Shown one piece after another: positions 1 through 6,387 of a stretch of 12,140 nucleotides of DNA. The notes beneath the pieces were generated by a model that was not told the DNA's origin, did no database searches, and worked only from the letters and a program-made list of their open reading frames with translations. Position 1 is the first letter of the stretch; every line of letters starts with the position of its first letter. This stretch comes from Burkholderiales bacterium (GTDB lineage: Bacteria; Pseudomonadota; Gammaproteobacteria; Burkholderiales; Burkholderiaceae_A), in NCBI GenBank assembly GCA_030834045.1, contig JAURFZ010000036.1, positions 1 to 12,140 of the forward strand. The letters run 5' to 3'. A program made the translations under genes and the position numbers.

Positions 1-1217
1 TTTACGGGTCAGTTGACCTACGCAATGCCTGCTTCAAACTCGCCCCGGTGGATACCAACCTCTTTCCTGGTGGGTTCAACAACCTCAGTGAGTCTGCACT
101 TCCGGTTGCCGTTCAGGCCCTTATGGTCAGTGTTGAAACCCATTGCCCCGACATTGCACGGGTCCTTCTTATTCCCGAAAACCACACCCGCAACACTTTT
201 TACCTCGCCAATGTCGCAAGGCTACGTGGCCTTCTTCAACAGGCAGGCCTTGAGGTTCGTATTGGTAGCCTGAACCCGGAGATCACAGAGCCCACCGAGT
301 TGACTGGCCAGACAAATCTAGGCGAACCATTTAGCTTACTTGTTGAGCCCTTGGTTCGCCAGAACAACCGTCTTGGACTCCATAACTTTGAGCCCTGCCT
401 GGTTCTGCTCAACAACGACCTGTCTGCCGGCGTGCCCCCAATTCTTCAGGGGCTTGTGGGACAAAAACTCTTTCCTCCTTTGCATGCCGGGTGGGCCTCG
501 CGTCGTAAGTCCGAGCATTTTTCCGCCTACAATATCGTGGCTGACGAGTTTGCAGAACGCCTTCAAATCGACCCCTGGCTCATTAACCCCATCTTTAGCC
601 AATGCCGTGGCCTTGATTTTCAGACTCGGCTTGGGGAGCAGGCCCTTGCCGATGCGGTCTCTGATGTCTTATCCAAAACAAAGCTCAAGTACAAAGAGCA
701 CGGCATAAAACAAGAGCCCTTTGTCATTGTTAAGGCCGATGCGGGAACCTACGGCATGGGCATCATGACCGTCAAAGACCCCTCCGATGTTCTTCAACTC
801 AACCGTAAACAGCGCAACAAAATGGCAGTGGGCAAAGAGGGGCTTGTCTTCTCCGATGTCATTGTTCAAGAGGGCGTGCATTCTTTTGAAACGGTCGATC
901 AGCCCGAGGGCGCCGCGGTCGCCGAGCCGGTGGTCTACATGGTGGACCGTTTTGTCGTGGGGGGCTTCTACCGAGTGCACGTTGAACGAGGCCCCGACGA
1001 GAACCTTAATGCGCCTGGGGCGCGGTTTGTTCCCCTTCCCTTTGAAGAAGGCTGTCAGCAGCCCGTGGTAGGCGCCGAGCCCGATGCCACACCCAACCGG
1101 CTTTACCTTTACGGCGTTGTCTCGCGGCTCGCCCTTTTGGCGGCCTCAAGGGAGCTTAAGGCAACGCACCCAGCCTCTCAAGTGCTCTCACCGAGTCTCT
1201 CGGTGGTAATCCCCTAG
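1..1217 (+). CDS. gshA: Glutamate-cysteine ligase, proteobacterial (non-E. coli) type; 5' end outside the window
   Basis: This enzyme joins glutamate and cysteine with ATP to give gamma-glutamylcysteine, the first and usually limiting step of glutathione synthesis in the cytoplasm. The frame is open from position 3, and the residues before the GTG at 48 (YGSVDLRN, then FKLAP) continue the conserved family block that runs into DTNLFPGGFNNL. That GTG is therefore an internal valine and the true start lies upstream. About 404 residues are visible; family members are about 430, so I infer that a few tens are missing. Other recognisable blocks are HTRNTFYLANVARL, VKADAGTYGMGIMTV (glycine-rich, probably ATP-grasp-like) and a C-terminal RLYLYGVVSRLALLAASREL. 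The family corresponds to the gshA_ferroox type, unrelated to E. coli GshA. The stop is TAG at 1215-1217. gshB follows after 30 bp, supporting one transcript. The identification is firm; the start is not determinable here. Confidence 0.93.
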   Translation, partial: YGSVDLRNACFKLAPVDTNLFPGGFNNLSESALPVAVQALMVSVETHCPDIARVLLIPENHTRNTFYLANVARLRGLLQQAGLEVRIGSLNPEITEPTELTGQTNLGEPFSLLVEPLVRQNNRLGLHNFEPCLVLLNNDLSAGVPPILQGLVGQKLFPPLHAGWASRRKSEHFSAYNIVADEFAERLQIDPWLINPIFSQCRGLDFQTRLGEQALADAVSDVLSKTKLKYKEHGIKQEPFVIVKADAGTYGMGIMTVKDPSDVLQLNRKQRNKMAVGKEGLVFSDVIVQEGVHSFETVDQPEGAAVAEPVVYMVDRFVVGGFYRVHVERGPDENLNAPGARFVPLPFEEGCQQPVVGAEPDATPNRLYLYGVVSRLALLAASRELKATHPASQVLSPSLSVVIP

Positions 1218-1247
1218 CCCTAGCTCAGGCCTCACCAAACCCCCCTT

Positions 1248-2243
1248 ATGCGGCTCTTGTTTCTAGGCGACCCCTTAACGAGCCTTAAACCCGCGAAAGA
1301 CTCCACCATTGCGATGATTCGAGCCGCCTGGCGTCGTGGTCATCACTGCTGGTACTGTCAGCCCGAGGCGATAAGCCTTCGCTACAACACGACGGAGGTC
1401 ACACCGCGCATCGTGGCGCAATGCCTTGAGCCAATTGCTCAAAGCCCGACAAGCTCTGCACCCGAACAAAAGGCAATTCCTGAGCTTTCTTGGGCGCAGG
1501 CCGGTACCGCCGAGCAACTTGGCCATAAGGACTTCGATTTGGCCATCATGCGCAAAGACCCACCTTTTAATGAAGCCTACTTTGCGGCCACTCAGATGCT
1601 CACAGCACTCGAGCAGGCGGGTCTGCCGGTGATAAACCGTCCTGCCGCACTGCGCGACCATGGCGAGAAAATGGCTGTTTTAGAGTTTGCGACCTACGCT
1701 GCGCCGGGACTTGTCTCAAGCAACATCAAGTTGCTAAGAGACTTTGCAGGGTCCTATGAGAAGGTTGTCTACAAGCCACTTGATGCGATGGGTGGGGCGG
1801 GGGTTTTTGTCACCTCCTCGGCGGACCCAAACCTGCCCGTTATTCTGGAGATGCTCACACAGAACGAAGCGCGAGCCATCATGGCGCAGATGTACCTGCC
1901 AGAAATCTCGAAGGGCGATAAGCGTGTCCTTCTAATCAACGGTACGCCTGTTCCTTACAGCCTTGCGCGCATTCCTCCGGAAGGTGCCTCACGGGGCAAC
2001 CTCGCGGCAGGCGGCAAAGGAGTTGCCCAGGCCTTAAGTAAAGATGATCTAACCATCGCCCTGGCCCTTGGCCCTGTGCTTGCAAGCCGCGGACTTTTTC
2101 TCGTGGGCCTCGATATTATTGGCAACCGGCTTACCGAAATTAATGTTACGAGCCCAACAGGGTTTCAGGAAATTTCAGCCCAGACGCCTGCCGATGTGGG
2201 GGACTTATTTATTTCTGCAATTGAAAGATCCTTTGAAGCATGA
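1248..2243 (+). CDS. gshB: Glutathione synthetase
   Basis: GshB ligates glycine to gamma-glutamylcysteine with ATP, completing glutathione in the cytoplasm. The protein has 331 residues, slightly longer than the 316 of E. coli GshB; the extra length seems to lie in a Ser/Pro/Gln-rich stretch around residues 63-85. It shows the N-terminal block GDPLTSLKPAKDST (7-20), MRKDPPF (101-107), the ATP-grasp block YKPLDAMGGAGVF (175-187), DKRVLLINGTPVPYSLARIP (224-243), RGNLAAGGKG (249-258) and the C-terminal GLDIIGNRLTEINVTSPTG (287-305), which carries metal and substrate ligands in the family. The ATG at 1248 fits the family N-terminus (MRLLFLGDP), but no Shine-Dalgarno sequence is visible. Its stop overlaps the start of the next gene as ATGA (2240-2243), which suggests translational coupling with the PTS EIIA gene. 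The identification is firm. Confidence 0.96.
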   Translation: MRLLFLGDPLTSLKPAKDSTIAMIRAAWRRGHHCWYCQPEAISLRYNTTEVTPRIVAQCLEPIAQSPTSSAPEQKAIPELSWAQAGTAEQLGHKDFDLAIMRKDPPFNEAYFAATQMLTALEQAGLPVINRPAALRDHGEKMAVLEFATYAAPGLVSSNIKLLRDFAGSYEKVVYKPLDAMGGAGVFVTSSADPNLPVILEMLTQNEARAIMAQMYLPEISKGDKRVLLINGTPVPYSLARIPPEGASRGNLAAGGKGVAQALSKDDLTIALALGPVLASRGLFLVGLDIIGNRLTEINVTSPTGFQEISAQTPADVGDLFISAIERSFEA

Positions 2244-2653
2244 GTGGCTGTTGCCTTTTCCTGGTCTGTCACGCACCGCTTGCCTCGGCCCTTCATGCAG
2301 TTGCCTGCCATGGCTTTGGCCGCTCACTCTCGGATGTCGAGGTGATCGATGTGCTCTCAAGCCAAGAGCCCGAGCAGGTTAGCCAAGCCATTGCCTTGCG
2401 ATGGCACGAACTCAACGAACCGAGAGCGGTTTTTTTTCTAACTGACATGGTTGGTGCAACACCCTATAACGGGGTAGTCGCCTTCATGAAAAGCCATCCC
2501 GACATCGCCCACGCAGTAGCGGGAGTGAACCTACCTGTCCTGCTACGAGCCATTACCTACCGCTCGCTTAGTCACTGCGAGCTTATCGCCAAGCTTGGCG
2601 AAGATACTGGACAGTACCTTCAAACCATTTCCCCCTTCCAAACCAACCGCTAA
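2240..2653 (+). CDS. PTS EIIA component, mannose/fructose (ManX-like) family, stand-alone
   Basis: This is a cytoplasmic phosphocarrier of the mannose-type EIIA family, expected to accept phosphate from HPr. It has 137 residues, about the size of one EIIA domain, with no EIIB domain and no membrane segment. His11, in VCHAPLASAL (9-18), is the likely phosphorylated residue; TDMVGATPYN (68-77) supplies the conserved Asp69, and AGVNLPVLLRA (94-104) is the third family block. The gene overlaps gshB by 4 bp and precedes ptsH by 29 bp. No EIIB, EIIC or EIID gene is nearby, so by inference it has a regulatory rather than transport role. Betaproteobacteria commonly carry such an incomplete PTS. An 8-T run lies inside the gene at 2430-2437, directly after a short hairpin. 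Family assignment is strong; the target of the phosphate is unknown. Confidence 0.9.
   Translation: MSGCCLFLVCHAPLASALHAVACHGFGRSLSDVEVIDVLSSQEPEQVSQAIALRWHELNEPRAVFFLTDMVGATPYNGVVAFMKSHPDIAHAVAGVNLPVLLRAITYRSLSHCELIAKLGEDTGQYLQTISPFQTNR
2418..2437 (+). terminator. Hairpin plus T8 tract inside the EIIA gene, terminator-like
   Basis: AACCG (2418-2422) pairs with CGGTT (2427-2431) around an AGAG loop, and a run of eight T residues (2430-2437) begins within the stem and follows it. The stem is only five pairs, three of them G-C, so it is weak for an intrinsic terminator, and it sits in codons conserved for the protein (AVFFLTD). It may be fortuitous, or it may cause some early termination before ptsH and ptsI. 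Confidence 0.18.
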
Positions 2654-2682
2654 GCCTTCTTCTCTCAACGGCCATTGCCCGC

Positions 2683-2952
2683 ATGCCACGACAGACTGTC
2701 ATCATCACCAATAAGCTCGGGCTGCACCTTCGGGCTTCTTCAAAGCTCTCGCAGCTCGCCTCCTCCTTCGCCTGCGAAGTCTGGCTCGAACGCAACACCA
2801 GGCGCATCAATGCAAAAAGTGTCCTCGGTGTAACCATGCTTGCTGCAGGTCTTGGGTCAGAGGTCACCATAGAAACATCAGGGGAACAAGAAGACGCGGC
2901 CATGCAAAGCCTGATGGATTTATTCCACAACAAGTTCGGGGAAGAAGACTAA
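2683..2952 (+). CDS. ptsH: Phosphocarrier protein HPr
   Basis: HPr is the small cytoplasmic phosphate shuttle between enzyme I and the EIIA proteins. At 89 residues it has the usual size. His15 in NKLGLHLRASSKL (10-22) is the enzyme I phosphorylation site, with Arg17 next to it as usual; position 16 is Leu where many HPr proteins have Ala. Ser46 lies in the INAKSVLGVTML block (42-53), the segment recognised by HPr kinase in organisms that have one, so a second, regulatory phosphorylation is possible though no hprK is in this window. The gene lies 29 bp after the EIIA gene and 2 bp before ptsI. No good Shine-Dalgarno sequence is visible before the ATG, but the start gives the standard N-terminal spacing to His15. 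The identification is firm. Confidence 0.96.
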   Translation: MPRQTVIITNKLGLHLRASSKLSQLASSFACEVWLERNTRRINAKSVLGVTMLAAGLGSEVTIETSGEQEDAAMQSLMDLFHNKFGEED

Positions 2953-2954
2953 TC

Positions 2955-4718
2955 ATGGCCTGGACACTCTCGGGGGTGGGCATTGGCGATGGGCTAGCCA
3001 TGGGCAAAGCATGGGTTCTTGCCTCTGCCCGTCTCGATCTCCCGCGCCGGCGGCTCGAGCCCGACCAGGTTGAGCCCGAGCTTAAGCGTTTTCGCGAGGC
3101 CGTTAGCATTGTCAACAAAGAGCTGTCTGGTCTTAAGGAGACCATGGGTCAAGAAGCCTCTGCAGAGGTCTCAGCCTTACTCGAGCTGCAGGCCATTATT
3201 CTGCGAGACCCTTTATTGGTAGCTGCCACCGAGCAACGCATACAGCACGACCGCTGCAATGCCGAGTGGGGTCTGCTGCAGCAGCTTGAAGCCGTCTCGG
3301 CCCAGTTTGACGAAATTGAAGACCCCTACCTGCGTGAGCGCAAGGCCGATGTTCAACAGATCGTCGACCGAATCCTTCGGGCGATGCAGGGAGAGGTTGG
3401 CCTTGAAGAGGTCGTTCGTAAAAACAACCATGAAGACGACGGGGGATGGATTCTTATAGCCAAAGACATCTCGCCCGCCGATATGCTTATTCTGCGTCGC
3501 CATCGTTTTCTTGGCTTCGTTACTGAGACGGGCAGTGCAACCTCTCATACGGCTATTCTTGCCCGCAGTCTGGGACTACCGGCGGTCGTCGGGGTCTCGG
3601 GGCTTCTAAATCAAATCGCCCAGAACGACATCATTGTTATTAAGTCGAAGGAGGGCGCGGTTTTAGGCGCACTTAACGCCGACGACCAGTCTGTCTACAG
3701 AGGCCAGCAGGCCGTTTATGCTGATGATCTGAAGGCACTTGACGATTTTAAGCAGCTCGCAAGCTGCTCGCTCGATGGTGTCTCGGTTCTGCTTATGGCC
3801 AATATCGACCTTCCTAACGACGTGCAGATTGCGCTTGATCGGGGCTGCGACGGCATAGGACTCTTTCGCAGTGAGTTTCTCTTCATGAACCGCAGCTCGA
3901 TCCCCAGTGAGGAGGAGCAGTTTCAGGCCTACAGCGCGGTGGTGAAGACCATGGCAGGCCGGCCGGTTACCATTCGCACGCTGGACGCGGGCGCAGACAA
4001 AGAGGTCAGCGCGCTCTCCTTCGGGCACGACAAGCCCGCCAACCCCGCACTTGCCTCGCGTGCCATCCGTTACAGCCTTCAGTCACCCGATCTCTTTTTG
4101 TCTCAGCTAAGGGCCATGCTGAGGGCCTCGGCCTTTGGCCAAGTAAAAATCCTTATTCCCATGGTAAGCGGGCCCTCGGAGATGATCTCGGCCCGAGAAA
4201 TGGTTCAACAGGCCATGACGAGCCTGCGAGCAAAAGGGCTGGCCTTTAATCCAAAGACAAGCGTTGGCGCCATGATTGAAGTGCCATCAGCCGCCATTGC
4301 CATCGACGGTCTTGTTGCGCACATCGACTTCGCCTCCATTGGCACCAACGACCTCATTCAATACACACTTGCCATCGACCGAACAGACCGAAGCGTGGCT
4401 CACCTATACAACCCGCTACATCCAGCCGTCTTGAGGCTTATTGATCAGACCATCCGAAGCTGCAATCGAGCAAACCTACCTGTCTCGTTATGCGGTGAAA
4501 TGGCTGGGGACACAGACCTTACCCGGCTGCTACTTGGGCTCGGTCTGCGAGAGTTTTCTATGCATGCAACTGAAATTCTTAAGGTCAAACGGGTTGTGCG
4601 CGGCAGCTCGGTTGCCAGCCTTTCTCGAGGCGTCGGGCGGCTTTTAAAGCTGCCCGATCCCGCCTTGGTGAAATCGGGCCTAAGCGCAATGAATGCGAAG
4701 GCCCTACGACCCGATTAA
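2955..4718 (+). CDS. ptsI: PTS enzyme I (phosphoenolpyruvate-protein phosphotransferase)
   Basis: Enzyme I takes phosphate from phosphoenolpyruvate and passes it to HPr. At 587 residues it is close to the usual size (about 575). In order, it shows the N-terminal HPr-binding helical region, the phosphohistidine His198 in TGSATSHTAILARSLGLPA (192-210), and then the PEP-binding barrel: GIGLFRSEFLFM (300-311, Arg305), IRTLDAGADKE (340-350, Arg341), MIEVPSAA (440-447), SIGTNDLIQYTLAIDR (461-476) and LCGEMAGD (512-519) with the catalytic Cys513. All key residues are present, so it should be active. It has no GAF domain, so it is the carbohydrate-type enzyme I rather than PtsP. It starts 2 bp after ptsH, and its TAA stop (4716-4718) overlaps the stop of the convergent regulator gene. 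It probably feeds the EIIA two genes upstream. The identification is firm. Confidence 0.97.
   Translation: MAWTLSGVGIGDGLAMGKAWVLASARLDLPRRRLEPDQVEPELKRFREAVSIVNKELSGLKETMGQEASAEVSALLELQAIILRDPLLVAATEQRIQHDRCNAEWGLLQQLEAVSAQFDEIEDPYLRERKADVQQIVDRILRAMQGEVGLEEVVRKNNHEDDGGWILIAKDISPADMLILRRHRFLGFVTETGSATSHTAILARSLGLPAVVGVSGLLNQIAQNDIIVIKSKEGAVLGALNADDQSVYRGQQAVYADDLKALDDFKQLASCSLDGVSVLLMANIDLPNDVQIALDRGCDGIGLFRSEFLFMNRSSIPSEEEQFQAYSAVVKTMAGRPVTIRTLDAGADKEVSALSFGHDKPANPALASRAIRYSLQSPDLFLSQLRAMLRASAFGQVKILIPMVSGPSEMISAREMVQQAMTSLRAKGLAFNPKTSVGAMIEVPSAAIAIDGLVAHIDFASIGTNDLIQYTLAIDRTDRSVAHLYNPLHPAVLRLIDQTIRSCNRANLPVSLCGEMAGDTDLTRLLLGLGLREFSMHATEILKVKRVVRGSSVASLSRGVGRLLKLPDPALVKSGLSAMNAKALRPD
4652..4679 (-). 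terminator. Inverted repeat near the ptsI 3' end, weak terminator candidate for the convergent regulator
   Basis: GCCCGAT (4652-4658) and ATCGGGC (4673-4679) form a perfect 7-bp stem with a 14-nt loop inside the last codons of ptsI. Read on the - strand it lies about 35-65 nt past the regulator's stop and is followed by AGCTTTAAAAG, only a short T run. On the + strand no T tract follows. A stem this short with such a loop can arise by chance in 12 kb, so this is only a candidate. Confidence 0.2.
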
Positions 4719-5122
4719 TGCGAGGTATAGACAGGGCGAATCCAGCCGAGTTTTAAAGCTGCGATCACGGCCTCCGCGCGGTTCCTTGCCTTGAGTGCAC
4801 GCAAAAGAGCGCTAATATGAATCTTGGCTGTGCCTGGGGACATGTCGAGCATCTTGCAGATGGTTTTGGTTGGCCTGCCTTCTACCAGGCATGCAAGAAC
4901 CTCAAACTGCCGCGGCGTAATGGCAGACCATCGGCTATCGGGAGACGGCTCATGCACCTCAATGTGAATGCATGTACTGGCCCCCGGCCGAATCGAGCGG
5001 CGACTGCCGGGTGAGAGGCTGGTACCAATGTATTTGGAGCAAGGCCGATGGTTGCGAGCTTTTTCTTTGTCGCGGCTAGAATGGTGAGCTGAAAGTAACT
5101 GGGCAATTGCAGACTCTGACAT
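4715..5122 (-). CDS. Stand-alone LuxR-type helix-turn-helix regulator, no receiver domain
   Basis: This is a probable DNA-binding transcriptional regulator of 135 residues. Residues 68-126 form a LuxR/FixJ-type four-helix domain: ITPRQFEVLACLVEGRPTK (68-86), TICKMLDMSPGTAKIHISAL (87-106) with the recognition helix, and NRAEAVIAALKLG (114-126). The N-terminal 65 residues are polar and basic and match no domain I recognise; there is no receiver, autoinducer-binding or PAS domain. The start is well supported: AAGGAG at 5129-5134 lies 6 nt before the ATG. Upstream on this strand there are only 95 bp before metX, so no receiver domain has been missed. Family relatives are often full response regulators, so this may derive from one by domain loss (inference). 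Its stop overlaps the stop of ptsI, and it is divergent from metX, one possible target. Function and signal are unknown. Confidence 0.82.
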   Translation of the reverse strand: MSESAIAQLLSAHHSSRDKEKARNHRPCSKYIGTSLSPGSRRSIRPGASTCIHIEVHEPSPDSRWSAITPRQFEVLACLVEGRPTKTICKMLDMSPGTAKIHISALLRALKARNRAEAVIAALKLGWIRPVYTSH

Positions 5123-5128
5123 GACAAA

Positions 5129-5134
5129 CTCCTT
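5129..5134 (-). promoter_or_regulatory. Shine-Dalgarno sequence of the LuxR-type gene
   Basis: Read on the - strand the bases are AAGGAG, 6 nt before the ATG at 5122. This is one of only two strong ribosome binding sites in the window and it fixes the start of the short regulator, showing that it is translated as a separate small protein. Confidence 0.75.
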
Positions 5135-5183
5135 AAGTAATCAATGAACCACCTGCAGTCTGCTTACGCCACTAAGGTCCAAT

Positions 5184-5200
5184 TGAAAACAAATGTTTCA
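5184..5200. promoter_or_regulatory. Dyad in the divergent metX/regulator intergenic region, possible operator
   Basis: The 95-bp region between the divergent regulator and metX holds an inverted repeat: TGAAAACA and TGTTTCA flank AA, giving 7-bp arms with one extra A on the left. It ends 17 bp before the metX ATG, a suitable place for a regulator of either gene. It resembles a MetR site (TGAA-N5-TTCA) in its ends, but the spacing is wrong, so I do not assign it to MetR. I could not find a convincing sigma-70 promoter pair for either gene in this region, nor a riboswitch. Confidence 0.25.
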
Positions 5201-5217
5201 GCGCTCCGCCAAAGGGC

Positions 5218-6387
5218 ATGACAACTAAAGCCATCCATTCAAACGCAGCCGGCCATGAGGCCGGCATAGGGCTCGTTCAAGAGCAGGTCATTACGTTTGA
5301 CCACAGCTTTAACTTGGTCTCAGGTAAAGCGCTTGCCGGGTTTCAGCTGGCCTTCGAAACCTATGGAAGCCTTAATGCAGAGAAGTCAAACGCGGTATTA
5401 ATCTGCCATGCGTTGAATGCCTCGCACCATGTTGCCGGGCAACGCACCGACACCCCCGCCGACATAGGCTGGTGGGACAACATGGTCGGCCCCGGTAAGC
5501 CCGTGGACACCAACGTTTTCTTCGTTATTGGCGTTAATAATTTAGGGTCGTGCTTCGGGTCAACCGGCCCAACCAGCCTTAATCCTTTAACGGGTGAGCC
5601 TTACGGTGGCGACTTTCCCGTGGTTACCGTAGAAGACTGGGTGCACGCCCAGGCGCAGCTCGCCGACGCTCTCGGTATTAAACGTTTTGCCGCGGTAATG
5701 GGAGGAAGCCTGGGTGGTATGCAGGCCATGCAGTGGGCCATCTCCTACCCCAAGCGTCTTGCACACGCGGTTGTGATCGCGTCCACGCCACGGCTTTCTG
5801 CCCAGAACATTGCCTTTAACGAGGTGGCACGACGCGCCATTATCACCGACCCTGATTTTTGCGACGGCCACTTCTATAAAGAAAACAAGATTCCCAAGCG
5901 AGGTCTTGCGGTTGCGCGCATGATTGGTCACATTACGTATCTGTCTGACGATGACATGGCCCAGAAGTTTGGCCGGAGCCTTCGAAAGCGCGAAGACTAC
6001 AGTTATGACTTTGGGGTGGATTTCGAGATTGAGTCCTACCTGCGCTACCAAGGCGAAAAGTTTTCAAGCTACTTTGATGCGAACAGCTACCTGCTCATAA
6101 CAAAGGCACTTGACTACTTTGACCCCTCACTGAAGACGCAGGGTAATCTTGCCCATGCCTTTGCCCGCGTTGAATCGGAGTTCTTGGTGGTCTCTTTCAG
6201 CACCGACTGGCGCTTTCCTCCAGAGCGATCGCACGAAATTGTCACGGCGCTTATGCAGAATAATCGCAGGGTGGTCTACGCCGAGATTGACGCCCCCCAC
6301 GGCCACGATGCCTTCTTAATGGACGACCCAAAGTACCACGAGCTCGTCCGTCACTATTTCCAACGAGTTGCCCATGCGATCCGATAG
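5218..6387 (+). CDS. metX: Homoserine O-acyltransferase MetX
   Basis: MetX activates L-homoserine by O-acylation from an acyl-CoA, committing it to methionine synthesis in the cytoplasm. It is an alpha/beta hydrolase of 389 residues. The nucleophile is Ser164 in MGGSLGGMQA (161-170); Asp330 in FSTDWRFPPERS (327-338) and His363 in DAPHGHDAFL (358-367) complete the triad with the spacing known from the family. Other family blocks are CHALNASHHVAG (63-74), WWDNMVGPGKP (85-95), NNLGSCFGSTGP (107-118) and RMIGHITYLSDD (234-245). Betaproteobacterial members are often annotated as succinyltransferases rather than acetyltransferases; I cannot tell which CoA is used. The ATG at 5218 is the first possible start after an in-frame TAA at 5173-5175; the nearby AAAGGG lies too close to be an ideal ribosome site. 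metW overlaps the 3' end. The identification is firm; acyl specificity is open. Confidence 0.96.
   Translation: MTTKAIHSNAAGHEAGIGLVQEQVITFDHSFNLVSGKALAGFQLAFETYGSLNAEKSNAVLICHALNASHHVAGQRTDTPADIGWWDNMVGPGKPVDTNVFFVIGVNNLGSCFGSTGPTSLNPLTGEPYGGDFPVVTVEDWVHAQAQLADALGIKRFAAVMGGSLGGMQAMQWAISYPKRLAHAVVIASTPRLSAQNIAFNEVARRAIITDPDFCDGHFYKENKIPKRGLAVARMIGHITYLSDDDMAQKFGRSLRKREDYSYDFGVDFEIESYLRYQGEKFSSYFDANSYLLITKALDYFDPSLKTQGNLAHAFARVESEFLVVSFSTDWRFPPERSHEIVTALMQNNRRVVYAEIDAPHGHDAFLMDDPKYHELVRHYFQRVAHAIR

Noticed and set aside
4642..4762. 12-bp direct repeat TTTTAAAGCTGC at 4642-4653 and 4751-4762
   Set aside because: Both copies lie in coding sequence of two different genes; a few 12-bp matches are expected by chance in a window this size, and there is no mobile-element structure around them.
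4882..5127. 81-codon open frame overlapping the LuxR-type gene on the same strand
   Set aside because: The strong ribosome site at 5129-5134 is well spaced for the 135-residue frame, which carries the HTH domain; this frame has no domain.
5184..5200. MetR-type operator before metX
   Set aside because: The ends are TGAA and TTCA, but 9 nt rather than 5 separate them, so it does not fit the MetR consensus; kept only as an unassigned dyad.
5123..5217. SAM or SAH riboswitch in the metX leader
   Set aside because: The region is short and I see none of the conserved core pieces of the SAM-II, SAM-I or SAH families.
5587..6051. 154-codon open frame on the - strand inside metX
   Set aside because: It lies wholly within a well-conserved gene on the other strand, has no recognisable domain, and reads as a shadow of metX codon use.
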